Positions 1 through 9,950 are shown, counted from the first letter of the stretch. The stretch is 64,000 nt of DNA from Bacillus nakamurai (GCF_001584325.1 NZ_LSAZ01000002.1:62001-126000); one strand, 5' to 3'. Made by a program: numbers and translations. The notes: generated from the letters alone by a model not told the origin.

Positions 1-559
1 CCGTCAACCAGATGCTGTTTTCCGTCAGCTTAACGGCAAAAGCGGCCAAAACCTTGACGGATGATGAACGGCTGCGGCAGATGATCAGTTTCATCCAAGA
101 GCTTTCTCAAGACGCATTAGCGGAAATGAGGGCGCTCATCTGGCAGCTGCGGCCCGAAAGTCTTACGAAAGGGCTTTGTGAGTCAATCAAAAGCTATGCC
201 GCTCTAATCGGCTTACAAGCAGTCTGTGAAAGGGCCGATGTCTCGCCGATTACTGATGAACAGGAGCATGCGCTGTGGAGAATTGCCCAAGAGGCTCTGA
301 ATAATTGTAAAAAACACGCGGGAACGGGACGGGTTTCTATTTCTGTGGCGGAGGAACCGGAATACGCAGAGCTTAAAATTGCTGATCAAGGCGCAGGTTT
401 CAGCGTTGAGGCGCATGCCGGGCTGCCGTCGCTCGGCATTGGCGGGATGAAGGCGCGCGCTGAAGCATGCGGCGCCCGTTTTACGCTGCTGTCTGAGCTT
501 GGTTCGGGCACCATTATCTCCGTCAAACTTCCGCTTGACGGCAAAAGGAGGACGAAACG

Positions 560-563
<4 letters not shown>
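1..563 (+). CDS. yhcY: Sensor histidine kinase, C-terminal part (YhcY), cut by window edge
   Basis: The reading frame is already open at base 3, so the gene begins outside the window. The first residues (VNQMLFSVSLTAKA) match the segment just after the phospho-accepting H-box of NarL-type (HisKA_3) kinases. The rest is the HATPase domain, with an N-box-like NNCKKHAG and a glycine box GIGGMKARAEA near the C-terminus. Kinases of this class autophosphorylate on His and pass phosphate to a LuxR-type regulator. The stop overlaps the start of the response regulator yhcZ by 4 bp, so the two form a translationally coupled pair. The signal sensed is unknown to me. Confidence 0.93.
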
Positions 564-1741
<1,178 letters not shown>

Positions 1742-1745
<4 letters not shown>

Positions 1746-1984
1746 GTCAGAAGGGCCAGTTGATCTTCATACGCCATTTCTGCCGCATGATCAATATAGC
1801 CGAGGAGTGAATACAGTTCTTTTTCAAGCACCGCGTTATCGAATTCAAAATGATACGCATGCAGAAAGTGCTCGATTCGTTTTGATAATAAATCATCTTT
1901 TGTGCGCACCATCAGAATTAATAAGTTATCCCATTGGGATCGATGTGTGTAATACAGGGCTTTATCATAATCGGCATGATCCAT
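1742..1984 (-). CDS. yhdB: YhdB family small protein
   Basis: An 80-residue protein of the YhdB-like family, with no recognised catalytic motif. It is rich in aromatic and acidic residues (HADYDKALYYTHRSQW near the start), has no signal peptide or membrane segment, and looks soluble and helical. A good ribosome site (AAAGGAGA) stands 6-7 bases before the ATG. It is convergent with azr and divergent from yhdC. Function is unknown; identity rests on sequence recall and position. Confidence 0.85.
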
Positions 1985-2177
1985 CTTTCGCTTCTCCTTT
2001 CCGGTGAGAAGTTCGTGATTAGTTTATGCCGATCAGCCCTGGAAGCTTCGGGGGAAAAGTTGGCGGCCGCATGAACAGCGGCATAGCAATATGAGGGAGA
2101 CATAAAATAAAATGTGCATGCTTGGGCCGTTTTTGGAAACGCTAAGAAAACAAATAACGACTCAGGAGAACCTACAG

Positions 2178-2501
2178 ATGAAATCCCTTCCATTTGCGCT
2201 TGCCCTGCTGTTTTGCGGCATTTTAATCGTCTCAATCGCTGAAAAAGGACATACGGAGCACCTCAATGAATCAGTAGAGAAATGGGAGCATCTCGCCTGG
2301 AATCAGCTTAAACGTGAATATAAAGACGCCGAGCTTTCGGATTATTCCTATATGGGGCGTACAAAGATGAATCGGGAACAGACAAAAGACGTATTTCGGG
2401 TAACGGTAAAAACGAAGGCTGAAACGTTTTCCTCCCGCGCCGAAGTGTATTTTCACCCTGTGACAAAACACGTCATCAGCATCAACATATTTCGGCTGTA
2501 A
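2178..2501 (+). CDS. yhdC: YhdC, secreted or membrane-anchored DUF3889-type protein
   Basis: The start is set at the ATG at 2178 because AGGAGA lies 9 bases upstream and because it exposes a clean N-terminal hydrophobic segment ([18 protein letters not shown]). The longer open frame from 2112 lacks a ribosome site. The mature part of about 85 residues is polar and ends with a beta-rich domain ([18 protein letters not shown]). The protein is probably exported or held by an uncleaved signal. The domain assignment (DUF3889) is from memory. Function unknown. It is convergent with lytF. Confidence 0.8.
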   Translation: MKSLPFALALLFCGILIVSIAEKGHTEHLNESVEKWEHLAWNQLKREYKDAELSDYSYMGRTKMNREQTKDVFRVTVKTKAETFSSRAEVYFHPVTKHVISINIFRL

Positions 2502-2536
2502 AAAAAGCTGTACAGCCTTTAATTGGCCGTACAGCA
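2501..2536. terminator. Terminator between yhdC and lytF
   Basis: AGCTGTAC and GTACAGC pair around about 15 nt. Read on the minus strand the hairpin is followed by seven Ts, so it chiefly ends lytF transcription and may act weakly for yhdC. Confidence 0.75.
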
Positions 2537-2545
2537 CTATAAACA

Positions 2546-3988
2546 TCAGAAGAAACGTTTGGCGCCAAGGTAGCGCTGTTTCCAATATGAATTATCCATG
2601 CTGGAAATAACGACTCCCGAATCATTGGCATTAATAAACTGACCGTTTCCAAGATAAATTCCGACATGAGAAGGTCCCGCTTTATAAGTTGAAAAGAAGA
2701 CAAAGTCTCCGACGGCCGGCTGGCTGACAGATGACATCGTATTCCAGTAGCCTGCGGCTGACAGTCTGGATACGGAAGTGACTTTATTCAGAACGTAATA
2801 AATGAACCCGCTGCAGTCAAAGCCTCTCGGTGTCGTCCCGCCCCATACATACGGCACGCCCAATTGTGCTTTCGCGGCACTGATCATCGTGTTGATTTTG
2901 GCGCTTGTTGAGCCGGTGTCTCCTGAATTGTTTGGTGTTGAAGATGTTGACTGGCCTGTAATCGTCAGCTTTTGCCCGATTTGAAGCACATCTGTTTTTA
3001 AATTGTTTTTCTCACGGAGCTGCTGTGCGGTCACATTGAATTTTTGGGCGATCACCCATAAAGAATCCCCGCTTTTGACCGTGTATGTAGTCGTTTTCCC
3101 TGTATTTCCGGAATTGCTCGGTGTTGACGGTGTTGACGAAGAACCGGAAGAGGACGTTTTTGTCAGCTTAAGCACTTGTCCGACCTGAAGCACGTCCGAT
3201 GTTAATTGATTGTTGGTTCTGATTTGCTGAACTGTCATATTGTATGCGTTTGCGATCTTCCAGAGCGAGTCCCCGCTTTTCACCGTATAGGTTGACGTTT
3301 GCGTTTGGTTATTATTCGAATTGTTGTTTGACGGCTTATTTCCTGATGAAGCCGTTCCTTTCGTTTTTAGGACCTGGTTCACATAGATGGTGTCTGTTTT
3401 TAAATTGTTTAATACCTTTAATTCTGCAATGGTCATATTGACGCTGTTTGCGATTTTCCAAAGTGAATCTCCGAGCTTTACTTTGTACGTCCCTGAAGAC
3501 GATGAGTTTTTTGAGCTGTTATTATTTGAACTGCTGCCTGAAGTGTTTTTCGTCTGCCCTGTACTTGAGGAAACCTTTCCTGACACCTGTAATTTTTGGC
3601 CGGCGCGTATTAAATCGCTTGTCAGCCCGTTCAGTTTTTTCAGCTCCTGCACGGACATTTTAAAATCTGTCGCAATCAGCCACAGCGAATCTCCGCTTTT
3701 TACCGTATAAACGCTCTTAGTCGTACTGGTTTTTTTGGAAGATGAAGAAGAGCTGCCCGAATCGGATTTGCCGTTTGGAATGGTGAGTGTCTGTCCAATG
3801 GAAAGAACGGTGGATTTCAGATGATTGGCTGATGTAATCGCATCCACGCTTGTGTTGTAGTTTTGGGCAAGCTTCCATAAAGAATCCCCGCTTTTTACTT
3901 TAATGGTTTGTGCTTCTGCCGGTGTTACTGTTAATGCAGACCCGACAATCGCAGATGCAGTCAGACCGACTGCTAATTTTTTTTTCAT
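2546..3988 (-). CDS. lytF: Cell-wall gamma-D-glutamate-meso-DAP endopeptidase LytF (CwlE)
   Basis: A 480-residue secreted autolysin. A signal peptide ([26 protein letters not shown]) is followed by five LysM repeats, each with a GDSLW core, separated by Ser/Asn/Thr-rich linkers. The C-terminal NlpC/P60 domain of about 115 residues carries the catalytic Cys in FDCSGF and His in SHVGIY. LytF cuts stem peptides and separates daughter cells, bound to septa and poles through LysM. The number of LysM domains and the length match the B. subtilis protein. A SigD-type promoter lies upstream, linking expression to motility and cell-separation control. The catalytic domain closely resembles that of LytE in this window. 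Confidence 0.95.
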   Translation of the reverse strand: MKKKLAVGLTASAIVGSALTVTPAEAQTIKVKSGDSLWKLAQNYNTSVDAITSANHLKSTVLSIGQTLTIPNGKSDSGSSSSSSKKTSTTKSVYTVKSGDSLWLIATDFKMSVQELKKLNGLTSDLIRAGQKLQVSGKVSSSTGQTKNTSGSSSNNNSSKNSSSSGTYKVKLGDSLWKIANSVNMTIAELKVLNNLKTDTIYVNQVLKTKGTASSGNKPSNNNSNNNQTQTSTYTVKSGDSLWKIANAYNMTVQQIRTNNQLTSDVLQVGQVLKLTKTSSSGSSSTPSTPSNSGNTGKTTTYTVKSGDSLWVIAQKFNVTAQQLREKNNLKTDVLQIGQKLTITGQSTSSTPNNSGDTGSTSAKINTMISAAKAQLGVPYVWGGTTPRGFDCSGFIYYVLNKVTSVSRLSAAGYWNTMSSVSQPAVGDFVFFSTYKAGPSHVGIYLGNGQFINANDSGVVISSMDNSYWKQRYLGAKRFF

Positions 3989-4078
3989 AGTAAATCTCCC
4001 TTTTCCTGCGATGATTTTTCTGTCCCGTCACCCAATATCTGCATCCGCAGGGTGAAGACAACAGTAATGATAACCTTA

Positions 4079-4106
4079 ATATCGGCTCATGTCTGCTGAT
4101 CGTTTA
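4079..4106 (-). promoter_or_regulatory. SigD-type promoter of lytF
   Basis: On the minus strand TAAA (4103-4106) is followed after 16 nt by GCCGATAT (4079-4086), a perfect -10 for the flagellar sigma factor. It lies about 90 bp before the lytF start. SigD control of lytF is established in B. subtilis. Confidence 0.8.
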
Positions 4107-4146
4107 TCGATTTGAGAGAATTAGGTCTTTTTTCTTACGAAAGCAT

Positions 4147-4175
4147 AAAAAAAGAAGGAATGCTGGCATTCCTTC
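4147..4175 (-). terminator. Terminator of nsrR
   Basis: On the minus strand GAAGGAATG and CATTCCTTC form a 9-bp stem with a 3-nt loop, followed by TTTTTTT. It begins within the nsrR stop codon. Confidence 0.85.
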
Positions 4176-4608
4176 AGTTTCTTAACAGTCTCATAATCTC
4201 CTCTTTATTTATAACCAGGTCTCTTAATGTATATTTATCTAAAACGGCAAGATAGGATGAAAGGGCTTCATTCAGCAAATGCTTCAAGTTGCAGGCAGGA
4301 GATATGATACAGAGATTTTTTTGAGAGTCAAAGCATTCTACGATGTTAAAGTCGTCTTCTGTTTTTCTGACGACCTCTCCAATGTTTATGTCTTCCGGCG
4401 CCATTCCTAATCGAATTCCGCCTCCCCGGCCGCGGATGGTTTCCACGTAACCGAGCTGGCCGAGACGATAAATCACTTTCATAAGATGATTTTTAGAAAT
4501 TGAATACGTTTCAGCAATTTGTTTTATGTTAGAAAGCTCTTCGGAATGTCTGGAAGCCAAAAAAATCAAAACTCTTAAAGAATAATCGGTGTAATTAGTT
4601 AATTTCAT
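4174..4608 (-). CDS. nsrR: Nitric-oxide-sensing Rrf2-family repressor NsrR
   Basis: A 144-residue Rrf2-family winged-helix regulator. The N-terminal half carries the HTH (IKQIAETYSISKNHLMKVIYRLG) and the glycine-rich wing RGRGGGIRLG. Three cysteines at positions 92, 100 and 106 have the spacing that ligates the [4Fe-4S] cluster in B. subtilis NsrR. NO attacks the cluster and releases repression of genes such as nasDEF and hmp. It is transcribed alone, between the ygxB locus and lytF. Identity is well supported by the Cys pattern, length and position. Confidence 0.94.
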   Translation of the reverse strand: MKLTNYTDYSLRVLIFLASRHSEELSNIKQIAETYSISKNHLMKVIYRLGQLGYVETIRGRGGGIRLGMAPEDINIGEVVRKTEDDFNIVECFDSQKNLCIISPACNLKHLLNEALSSYLAVLDKYTLRDLVINKEEIMRLLRN

Positions 4609-4696
4609 AGAATGACCTCGAAATAAGAGATTTTGCTTCTGTTACATTTTATCATATATGAATCTAAAATGAAAAAAAAGGAATTCAGACCCCCAT

Positions 4697-4732
4697 AAAA
4701 AAACGTGTGCCCCGTGAGCACACGTTTTTTGG
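4697..4732. terminator. Bidirectional terminator after the ygxB remnant
   Basis: AACGTGTGC and GCACACGTT form a 9-bp stem with A-run and T-run on the two sides. It lies directly after the stop codon of the original ygxB C-terminal frame (4733), which supports that frame being the ancestral gene end. Confidence 0.85.
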
Positions 4733-4903
4733 TTAAGACATTGGCGGTTTTTGATGATGATCTGATTGATGCTTTTCTATTTTGCGATCCAATTTCGCTA
4801 AATAACGGGAGGCGAACTCTTTTCCTCCAAGGCCGAATGAAAGTCCGAACGTTAGAGCGAAACCGCCCAGGATGAGAATAAACGCGGAATTCACAATGGC
4901 GGC
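4733..4903 (-). pseudogene. ygxB: Detached C-terminal remnant of ygxB (out of frame)
   Basis: In a different frame from the upstream ORF, about 56 codons run from about 4903 to a stop at 4733. They read as a glycine-rich membrane segment and basic tail (AAIVNSAFILILGGFALTFG, then LSFGLGGKEFASRYLAKL). This is the usual C-terminal end of TM-helix-repeat channel-like proteins. No start codon or ribosome site precedes it, and the terminator follows immediately. I read it as the original gene end, cut off by an out-of-frame deletion. Confidence 0.7.
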
Positions 4904-5649
4904 GGCGACTCAATGGCGAGTCCCATTCGCGCGGCAAGTCTTTCGGTTCCGATGATTGCCAGGAAATTTGTGATAATATCACGGACAAGCCGGGCAACCA
5001 GCCAGCCGATTAAAACAATCAGGGACGCGGCAAATAATTTAGGTAAGAAGGACAGTACGTTTTGAATCATATTTGTAAACGGTCCTGATACCCCGCTGAT
5101 TTGCAGAGCGGACAAGACGCCCGGCAAAAAGACGAGCAATACGAGATAGAAAATGATTCGGGAGACAGCCATAACCGATTGGCTGACATCTTTTTCTTCT
5201 GAAACCATGTTCCATTTTCTGAGCCAGCCGTTTTCGGAAAGCTTCATGCCAGCCTTTTTGACGAGGCAGCTGAAAAGCGAAGCAGCCGCCCATCCCAATA
5301 AGAGAATCAATCCGGCTTTTAAAACGCTCGGTACGGCCGCCGTTATGGCTGAGAGCATGCTGACAAACGGAGAAGCAACGGTTGTCAGATGCAGAATGTT
5401 AAAGAACAGAATAAAAACGATAATCAATGCGATAAAATAAATGACCTTGCTGACCACTTTTTCCGATGAATAGCGGGAGGGCTTTTTTTCCGCAAACAGC
5501 TTGTCATCGATTTTTGTTTTTTGCAGCCCTTTGAACACGGCTTTTTCAATGATGTTGGCAATGCCCCAGCCGATCAGCAGGACGAGAAGCGCAATGATTA
5601 AATTCGGCAATTTACTGAGATACGAAGTAAGCATCTCTGCTGTATTCAA
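4891..5649 (-). CDS. ygxB: YgxB, TM-helix-repeat membrane protein, apparently truncated
   Basis: A 252-residue membrane protein built from repeats of a TM helix with an internal GW (for example LIIALLVLLIGWGIANIIEKA, LILLLGWAAASLFSCLVKKA). These are typical of the mechanosensitive-channel-like TM_helix family. Three repeats are visible. The frame then ends abruptly after LAARMGLAIESPPPL, while the expected C-terminal tail continues in another frame to 4733. From memory the B. subtilis protein is longer (roughly 370 residues). The gene may be non-functional or make a shortened protein. An ATG with an AAAGGAGA ribosome site begins it. Confidence 0.75.
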   Translation of the reverse strand: MNTAEMLTSYLSKLPNLIIALLVLLIGWGIANIIEKAVFKGLQKTKIDDKLFAEKKPSRYSSEKVVSKVIYFIALIIVFILFFNILHLTTVASPFVSMLSAITAAVPSVLKAGLILLLGWAAASLFSCLVKKAGMKLSENGWLRKWNMVSEEKDVSQSVMAVSRIIFYLVLLVFLPGVLSALQISGVSGPFTNMIQNVLSFLPKLFAASLIVLIGWLVARLVRDIITNFLAIIGTERLAARMGLAIESPPPL

Positions 5650-5781
5650 TAGAATCTCTCCTTTTCTTTAAGGGGTATGGTGTGTGTTTTACCCACTCAC
5701 ACATAAAGCAAACAGGGCGGATGTGCCAAAAGATTTTCAGATGGAAACCGGTCTATTATTTCATCTTTTGACAGGCGGGGT

Positions 5782-5789
5782 CATACATT
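5782..5789 (+). promoter_or_regulatory. SigE-type -10 element of spoVR
   Basis: CATACATT fits the mother-cell SigE -10 consensus (CATACAnT) and lies 30 bases before the spoVR start. The -35 region is AT-rich but less clear. SigE control of spoVR is established in B. subtilis. Confidence 0.55.
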
Positions 5790-5818
5790 ATAAATAAGTC
5801 CAAGTAGGGGGGATTCGG

Positions 5819-7225
5819 TTGAACGCGGAGGAGAAGAAGGGTTTGCAGCGGGCAATTGAGGAAATAACCGAGATTGCAAAGGGATTCGGCCTTGATTTCT
5901 ACCCGATGAGATATGAAATTTGTCCGGCTGAGATTATTTATACATTCGGCGCGTACGGCATGCCGACGAGATTCAGCCATTGGAGCTTCGGCAAGCAATT
6001 TCACAAGATGAAGCTTCACTATGATCTCGGTTTGAGTAAAATTTATGAACTTGTCATTAATTCGGACCCTTGCTACGCTTTTTTGCTGGACAGCAATTCG
6101 CTGATCCAAAATAAATTAATTGTCGCCCACGTTCTGGCTCATTGTGATTTTTTCAAAAATAACTGCCGCTTTCAAAATACGAAGCAGGACATGGTCGAAA
6201 GCATGGCGGCGACGGCTGAACGGATTAAACATTATGAAAGAATTCATGGGATAAAAGAGGTGGAATCCTTTTTAGACGCCATCCTGGCCATTCAGGAGCA
6301 TATCGATCCGTCCTTGGTCAGGCCGAAGCTGTTATGGAGCGTCGACGATGATGAGGAGGACGAGGAGGACACCGTTTCCTCGCCGTATGATGATTTATGG
6401 AATATCGATAAGCCGAAGCAAGTAAAAAAGAAAAAAGGGAAAAAGGCGTTTCCTCCCCGGCCGGAAAAGGACATTCTGCTTTTTATTGAAGAGCATTCGC
6501 GGGAGCTTGAACCGTGGCAGCGTGATATTTTAACAATGATGAGAGAAGAAATGCTGTATTTTTGGCCGCAGCTGGAAACAAAAATCATGAACGAGGGCTG
6601 GGCATCGTATTGGCATCAGCGGATTATCCGTGAGCTTGAATTGACGTCAGATGAAGCAATTGAATTTGCGAAGCTGAATGCCGGCGTCGTTCAGCCGTCA
6701 AAAACGGGAATCAATCCGTATTATTTAGGCCTTAAAATCTTCGAAGATATTGAGGAGCGGTATGACAAACCGACAGAGGAAATGAAAAAAATAGGGGTAA
6801 AGCCCGAATCCGGACGCGAGAAAATGTTTGAAGTCAGGGAAATCGAATCTGATATATCGTTCATCCGTAATTATTTGACCAAAGACCTCGTGCTGCGAGA
6901 GGACCTTTATTTATTCCAAAAACAGGGCCGGGATTATAAGATTATCGACAAAGAGTGGAAGGCTGTGCGGGACCAGCTCGTGAACATGCGGGTGAACGGA
7001 GGATTTCCGTACTTGACCGTTAATGACGGCGACTACTTGAAAAATAATGAGCTCTATATTAAGCATTGGTACGAAGGAATAGAGCTGGATCTGAAGTATT
7101 TGGAGAAGGTGCTGCCGTATCTGTATCAGCTGTGGGGAAGGAGCGTGCACATTGAGTCCGTTCTTGAGGATAAGGAAGTCATGTTCTCTTATGACGGAAA
7201 AGGAGTACATCGCAGATATATGTAA
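5819..7225 (+). CDS. spoVR: Stage V sporulation protein SpoVR
   Basis: A 468-residue soluble protein, the same length as B. subtilis SpoVR. It starts at a TTG preceded by GGGGGGA at 7-8 bases. The SpoVR-like N-terminal domain is visible ([26 protein letters not shown], and later [12 protein letters not shown]). An acidic Asp/Glu cluster and a KKKKGKK patch sit around residues 175-215. SpoVR is needed for proper spore cortex formation during stage V; its biochemical activity is unsettled. It is transcribed alone, divergently from ygxB, from a SigE-like promoter. Confidence 0.95.
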   Translation: MNAEEKKGLQRAIEEITEIAKGFGLDFYPMRYEICPAEIIYTFGAYGMPTRFSHWSFGKQFHKMKLHYDLGLSKIYELVINSDPCYAFLLDSNSLIQNKLIVAHVLAHCDFFKNNCRFQNTKQDMVESMAATAERIKHYERIHGIKEVESFLDAILAIQEHIDPSLVRPKLLWSVDDDEEDEEDTVSSPYDDLWNIDKPKQVKKKKGKKAFPPRPEKDILLFIEEHSRELEPWQRDILTMMREEMLYFWPQLETKIMNEGWASYWHQRIIRELELTSDEAIEFAKLNAGVVQPSKTGINPYYLGLKIFEDIEERYDKPTEEMKKIGVKPESGREKMFEVREIESDISFIRNYLTKDLVLREDLYLFQKQGRDYKIIDKEWKAVRDQLVNMRVNGGFPYLTVNDGDYLKNNELYIKHWYEGIELDLKYLEKVLPYLYQLWGRSVHIESVLEDKEVMFSYDGKGVHRRYM

Positions 7226-7229
7226 AAGA

Positions 7230-7263
7230 AAAAAGGATGCAGGGAAACCCGCATCCTTTTTTT
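7230..7263. terminator. Bidirectional terminator between spoVR and phoA
   Basis: AAAAAAGGATGC..GGG and CCC..GCATCCTTTTTTT form a strong hairpin with A and T runs on both sides, between two convergent genes. Confidence 0.9.
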
Positions 7264-8641
7264 ATTTGCCGTTTTTTAAAATTTTAAATATGTTTTTCGC
7301 CTGATCCGTGTTGTTCAGAAGGCCGGTAAATGCTTCTTTTCCGGGACCGTATGCGTATACGGGCACTTCTTCACCGGTATGGTCGCCGCTTGTCCAGCCG
7401 CTGTTGGTTTTCGTATTAAAGAGCTTAATGATCGCTTTGTAGGCGCCTTTATCAGGGTCCTGCTTCGCCGCCGTTTCGACCTGTTTGATCTCATCCTTTG
7501 ACCATTTCAGCTTGGTATACTGAGTGAGCACGGAAGATGCTGATTTTCCGGCTTTGATTTGATCAGCCATAAATGCAGGTGTCTTTTTCGCAGCCAAAAT
7601 CGGTTCAACATGCCAATTTTTCTCGCCGTTCGCTCCGACGGTAAATCCGCCTGTCGTGTGGTCTGCCGTTGCAATGACAAGAGTATGCTTGTCTTTTTTG
7701 GCAAACGCGATAGCGGCTTTATACGCTTTTTCAAAATCCTTCATTTCGCTCATCGCTCCGACAACATCGTTGTCATGTCCGGCCCAATCAATCTGGCTGC
7801 CTTCCACCATTAAGAAAAATCCTTTTTTGTTTGTGTTCAGCCTGTCGATGGCTGAAGTTGTCATGTCTTCTAATGAAGGCGTCTCGCTCGTGCGGTCTAA
7901 CGCTTTGGCAAGGCCGCCGTCGGCAAACAGTCCGAGAACCTGTTTATTTTTGTCCTTTTTCAGCTCTTGTTTTGTCGTGACATAGCTGAAACCCGCTTTT
8001 TTGAAGTCCTTCGTCACATTGCGGTCTTTACGGATGAAATTTGTTTTTCCGCCGCCGAGCAAAACATCCACTTTCGGTTTTCCGTTGATTTGATCATCAA
8101 TATAACTGCTGGCGATTTCATTCATGTTTTTTCTTGATTTGTTATGGGCTCCGAATGCCGCTGGCGTAGCGTGGGCAATTTCTGACGTAGCCACAAGCCC
8201 TGTGGATTTGCCCCGCTGTTTCGCTTCCTCAAGGACTGATTTGACACGCTGTCCTTTTTTATTCATGCCGATGGCGGCGTTGTAGGTTTTAACGCCTGTG
8301 GCCATTGCCGTGCCGGCTGCCGCAGAATCGGTGATGTTGGAATCAGGATCGTCGGGATAAGTCATCATCATGCCGGTCAGATTTGGATCGAATGCCGTCA
8401 GCTTCATGCCGTCCGCCGGTTTGCCTTTGTTGATGACCGAACGGTAGGCGTTCATATACGGGGCGCCCATCCCGTCGCCGATCATGAAGATGACGTTTCT
8501 GATTTCGTTTTTGTCTTCTTGTTTTTTAGCAGCTGCCTGCTCTGAATGCTGAAACCCCGCTCCCGCAATCAGACCGGCTGTCAATACGGACACGGCTGCT
8601 GCCGGCAAAAGCTTTGATCTAACCTGTTTAAATAGACTCAT
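7262..8641 (-). CDS. phoA: Alkaline phosphatase PhoA
   Basis: A secreted phosphomonoesterase of about 459 residues. The signal peptide is KLLPAAAVSVLTAGLIAGAG and the mature part begins after the Ala/Lys-rich stretch. Catalytic elements visible are the metal loop MIGDGMG, the nucleophile region TDSAAAGTA, the metal ligands EGSQIDWAGHDND and ATADHTTGG, and SGDHTGEEVPVYAYGPG. It releases phosphate from organic esters outside the cell under phosphate starvation. The start is placed at the ATG 8641, with GGAGG 10 bases upstream; a GTG at 8647 is an alternative. TGTAAA-like repeats upstream suggest PhoP control. Confidence 0.94.
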   Translation of the reverse strand: MSLFKQVRSKLLPAAAVSVLTAGLIAGAGFQHSEQAAAKKQEDKNEIRNVIFMIGDGMGAPYMNAYRSVINKGKPADGMKLTAFDPNLTGMMMTYPDDPDSNITDSAAAGTAMATGVKTYNAAIGMNKKGQRVKSVLEEAKQRGKSTGLVATSEIAHATPAAFGAHNKSRKNMNEIASSYIDDQINGKPKVDVLLGGGKTNFIRKDRNVTKDFKKAGFSYVTTKQELKKDKNKQVLGLFADGGLAKALDRTSETPSLEDMTTSAIDRLNTNKKGFFLMVEGSQIDWAGHDNDVVGAMSEMKDFEKAYKAAIAFAKKDKHTLVIATADHTTGGFTVGANGEKNWHVEPILAAKKTPAFMADQIKAGKSASSVLTQYTKLKWSKDEIKQVETAAKQDPDKGAYKAIIKLFNTKTNSGWTSGDHTGEEVPVYAYGPGKEAFTGLLNNTDQAKNIFKILKNGK

Positions 8642-8694
8642 TCTCACTTGTCCTCCTTTAATCATGTTCTGCATGTTTTATGGTAGGGGATGTT

Positions 8695-8754
8695 TGTAAA
8701 GGGCGGCTGTCAATGCTGTAAATTTCAGGTGAAACATTTGTTAGAAATGTAAAC
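8695..8754 (-). promoter_or_regulatory. Array of PhoP-box-like repeats upstream of phoA
   Basis: Six TTTACA-like hexamers in the phoA direction have + strand forms at 8695 TGTAAA, 8708 TGTCAA, 8717 TGTAAA, 8729 GTGAAA, 8738 TGTTAG and 8749 TGTAAA. Their spacing is 13, 9, 12, 9 and 11 bp, averaging one helical turn. PhoP of B. subtilis binds TTAACA-type repeats at about 11-bp spacing, and phoA is a known target. Confidence 0.5.
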
Positions 8755-8889
8755 CCCGGTGTGCTGTTATTTTTTCATGTAACAGCGGAAACCATTCATC
8801 TTTTCTGAAAAACGGCTGGGTTTTTTAACAAGGATGAATCTGTTAATAAAACTTCTTCATTTTCCCAAAAAATGAGGACGGCAGGAAAA

Positions 8890-8924
8890 AAACATGACAA
8901 AACAACTTGTTTTTCGTCATGTTT
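8890..8924. repeat. Near-perfect inverted repeat in the phoA-lytE gap
   Basis: AAACATGAC (8890-8898) and GTCATGTTT (8916-8924) are exact inverse complements. The inner parts AAAACAA and TTGTTTTT extend the pairing almost to the centre. The element belongs to no visible gene. It lies upstream of the presumed lytE promoters and about 250 bp from the phoA start. It could be a regulatory hairpin or a dimeric protein site. The rest of the 460-bp gap (8642-9101) is AT-rich promoter DNA with no gene. Confidence 0.55.
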
Positions 8925-8947
8925 GAAATCAAATTGAAATATTTAAT

Positions 8948-8975
8948 ACCCTTAAAAACTTTTTTTAAAAACGAA
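8948..8975 (+). promoter_or_regulatory. Possible SigI-type promoter of lytE
   Basis: ACCC (8948-8951) and CGAA (8972-8975), separated by 20 AT-rich bases, resemble the ACCCC...CGAA pattern of SigI promoters. lytE is a known SigI/WalR target in B. subtilis. The match is short, so this is tentative. A TATAAT hexamer near 9033 could belong to a separate vegetative promoter. Confidence 0.4.
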
Positions 8976-9101
8976 TTAGTAAGAAATTTGTCACGGGAAG
9001 TCAAGTCTATTTCTAGTGGAAATTGAACCTTATAATAGAAAACAGATAAAAACTTAAAAAAAGAGATTATAAAATAGATAGATGAATTTAGGGAGGAAAA
9101 C

Positions 9102-9941
9102 ATGAAAAAGCAACTTGTTACAGCAACAACAGCGGTGGTATTGGGAACTACTTTGTTTGCGGGAGCGGCATCTGCACAAAGCATTAAAGTAAAAAAAGGC
9201 GATACATTGTGGGGACTTTCAAATCAATACGGAACAACAATTAATTCCATTAAATCAGAAAATAAACTAAAATCGGATATTATTTACATAGGACAAACGT
9301 TATCAATTAACGGTAAATCTTCTTCATCCGGTTCAAGTTCAAGCAGCAGTTCATCATCATCTACATATAAAGTAGTGAGAGGCGACAGCCTTTGGAAAAT
9401 TTCGAATAAATACAGCATGACTGTTAATCAATTAAAAAGCTTAAACGGTTTAAAAACAGATCTTATCCGCATCGGCCAGGTTCTTAAAGTAAAAGGGTCA
9501 AGTTCAAACTCCGGCTCGTCAACGGTTTCACCGTCTAAACCATCTAAACCGTCTTCTTCATCAAACGGTAATACCGCTCAAACGAAGCTGAGTGTAAACA
9601 AGCTGATTTCTGATGCGCAATCACTGATGGGAACGCCGTATGTATGGGGCGGAACAACGCCGTCCGGCTTTGACTGCAGCGGATTTATCTGGTACTTGCT
9701 CAACAAACAGACGAGCGTCGGAAGAACAAGCACTGCGGGATACTGGAGCTCAATGAAAAGCGTGTCAAGCCCGTCACCAGGTGACTTCGTCTTCTTTACA
9801 ACATATCAGGCAGGCCCTTCTCACATGGGTGTTTACATTGGAAACAACAAGTTCATCCACGCCGGTTCTGACGGCGTCGCGACAGGCGATCTCAATAACA
9901 GCTATTGGAAGCCTCGCTACCTGGGCGCGAAAAGATTCTAA
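9102..9941 (+). CDS. lytE: Cell-wall DL-endopeptidase LytE, form with two LysM domains
   Basis: A 279-residue secreted autolysin. A signal peptide (MKKQLVTATTAVVLGTTLFA) is followed by LysM domains at about residues 27-70 and 88-131, Ser-rich linkers, and an NlpC/P60 domain from about 160 to the end with FDCSGF (catalytic Cys) and SHMGVY (His). LytE cuts D-Glu-meso-DAP bonds in lateral-wall peptidoglycan and is co-essential with CwlO for elongation. The B. subtilis protein, as I recall, has three LysM domains and 334 residues, so this version lacks one. A GGAGG site precedes the ATG. Expression is expected under WalR and SigI. Confidence 0.93.
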   Translation: MKKQLVTATTAVVLGTTLFAGAASAQSIKVKKGDTLWGLSNQYGTTINSIKSENKLKSDIIYIGQTLSINGKSSSSGSSSSSSSSSSTYKVVRGDSLWKISNKYSMTVNQLKSLNGLKTDLIRIGQVLKVKGSSSNSGSSTVSPSKPSKPSSSSNGNTAQTKLSVNKLISDAQSLMGTPYVWGGTTPSGFDCSGFIWYLLNKQTSVGRTSTAGYWSSMKSVSSPSPGDFVFFTTYQAGPSHMGVYIGNNKFIHAGSDGVATGDLNNSYWKPRYLGAKRF

Positions 9942-9950
9942 CAGCCATGA

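Noticed and set aside
2112-2177. Upstream extension of yhdC
   Set aside because: No ribosome site at 2112 and the added residues are not signal-like; AGGAGA before 2178 fits the shorter protein.
2546-3988. Regularly repeated DNA segments resembling a repeat array
   Set aside because: They encode the five LysM domains and Ser/Asn-rich linkers of lytF; spacers are coding and no CRISPR-like unique spacer pattern exists.
4605-4997. 130-residue leftward ORF over the ygxB/nsrR junction
   Set aside because: It shares no family features, has no ribosome site and runs through the terminator and the true ygxB tail in a different frame.
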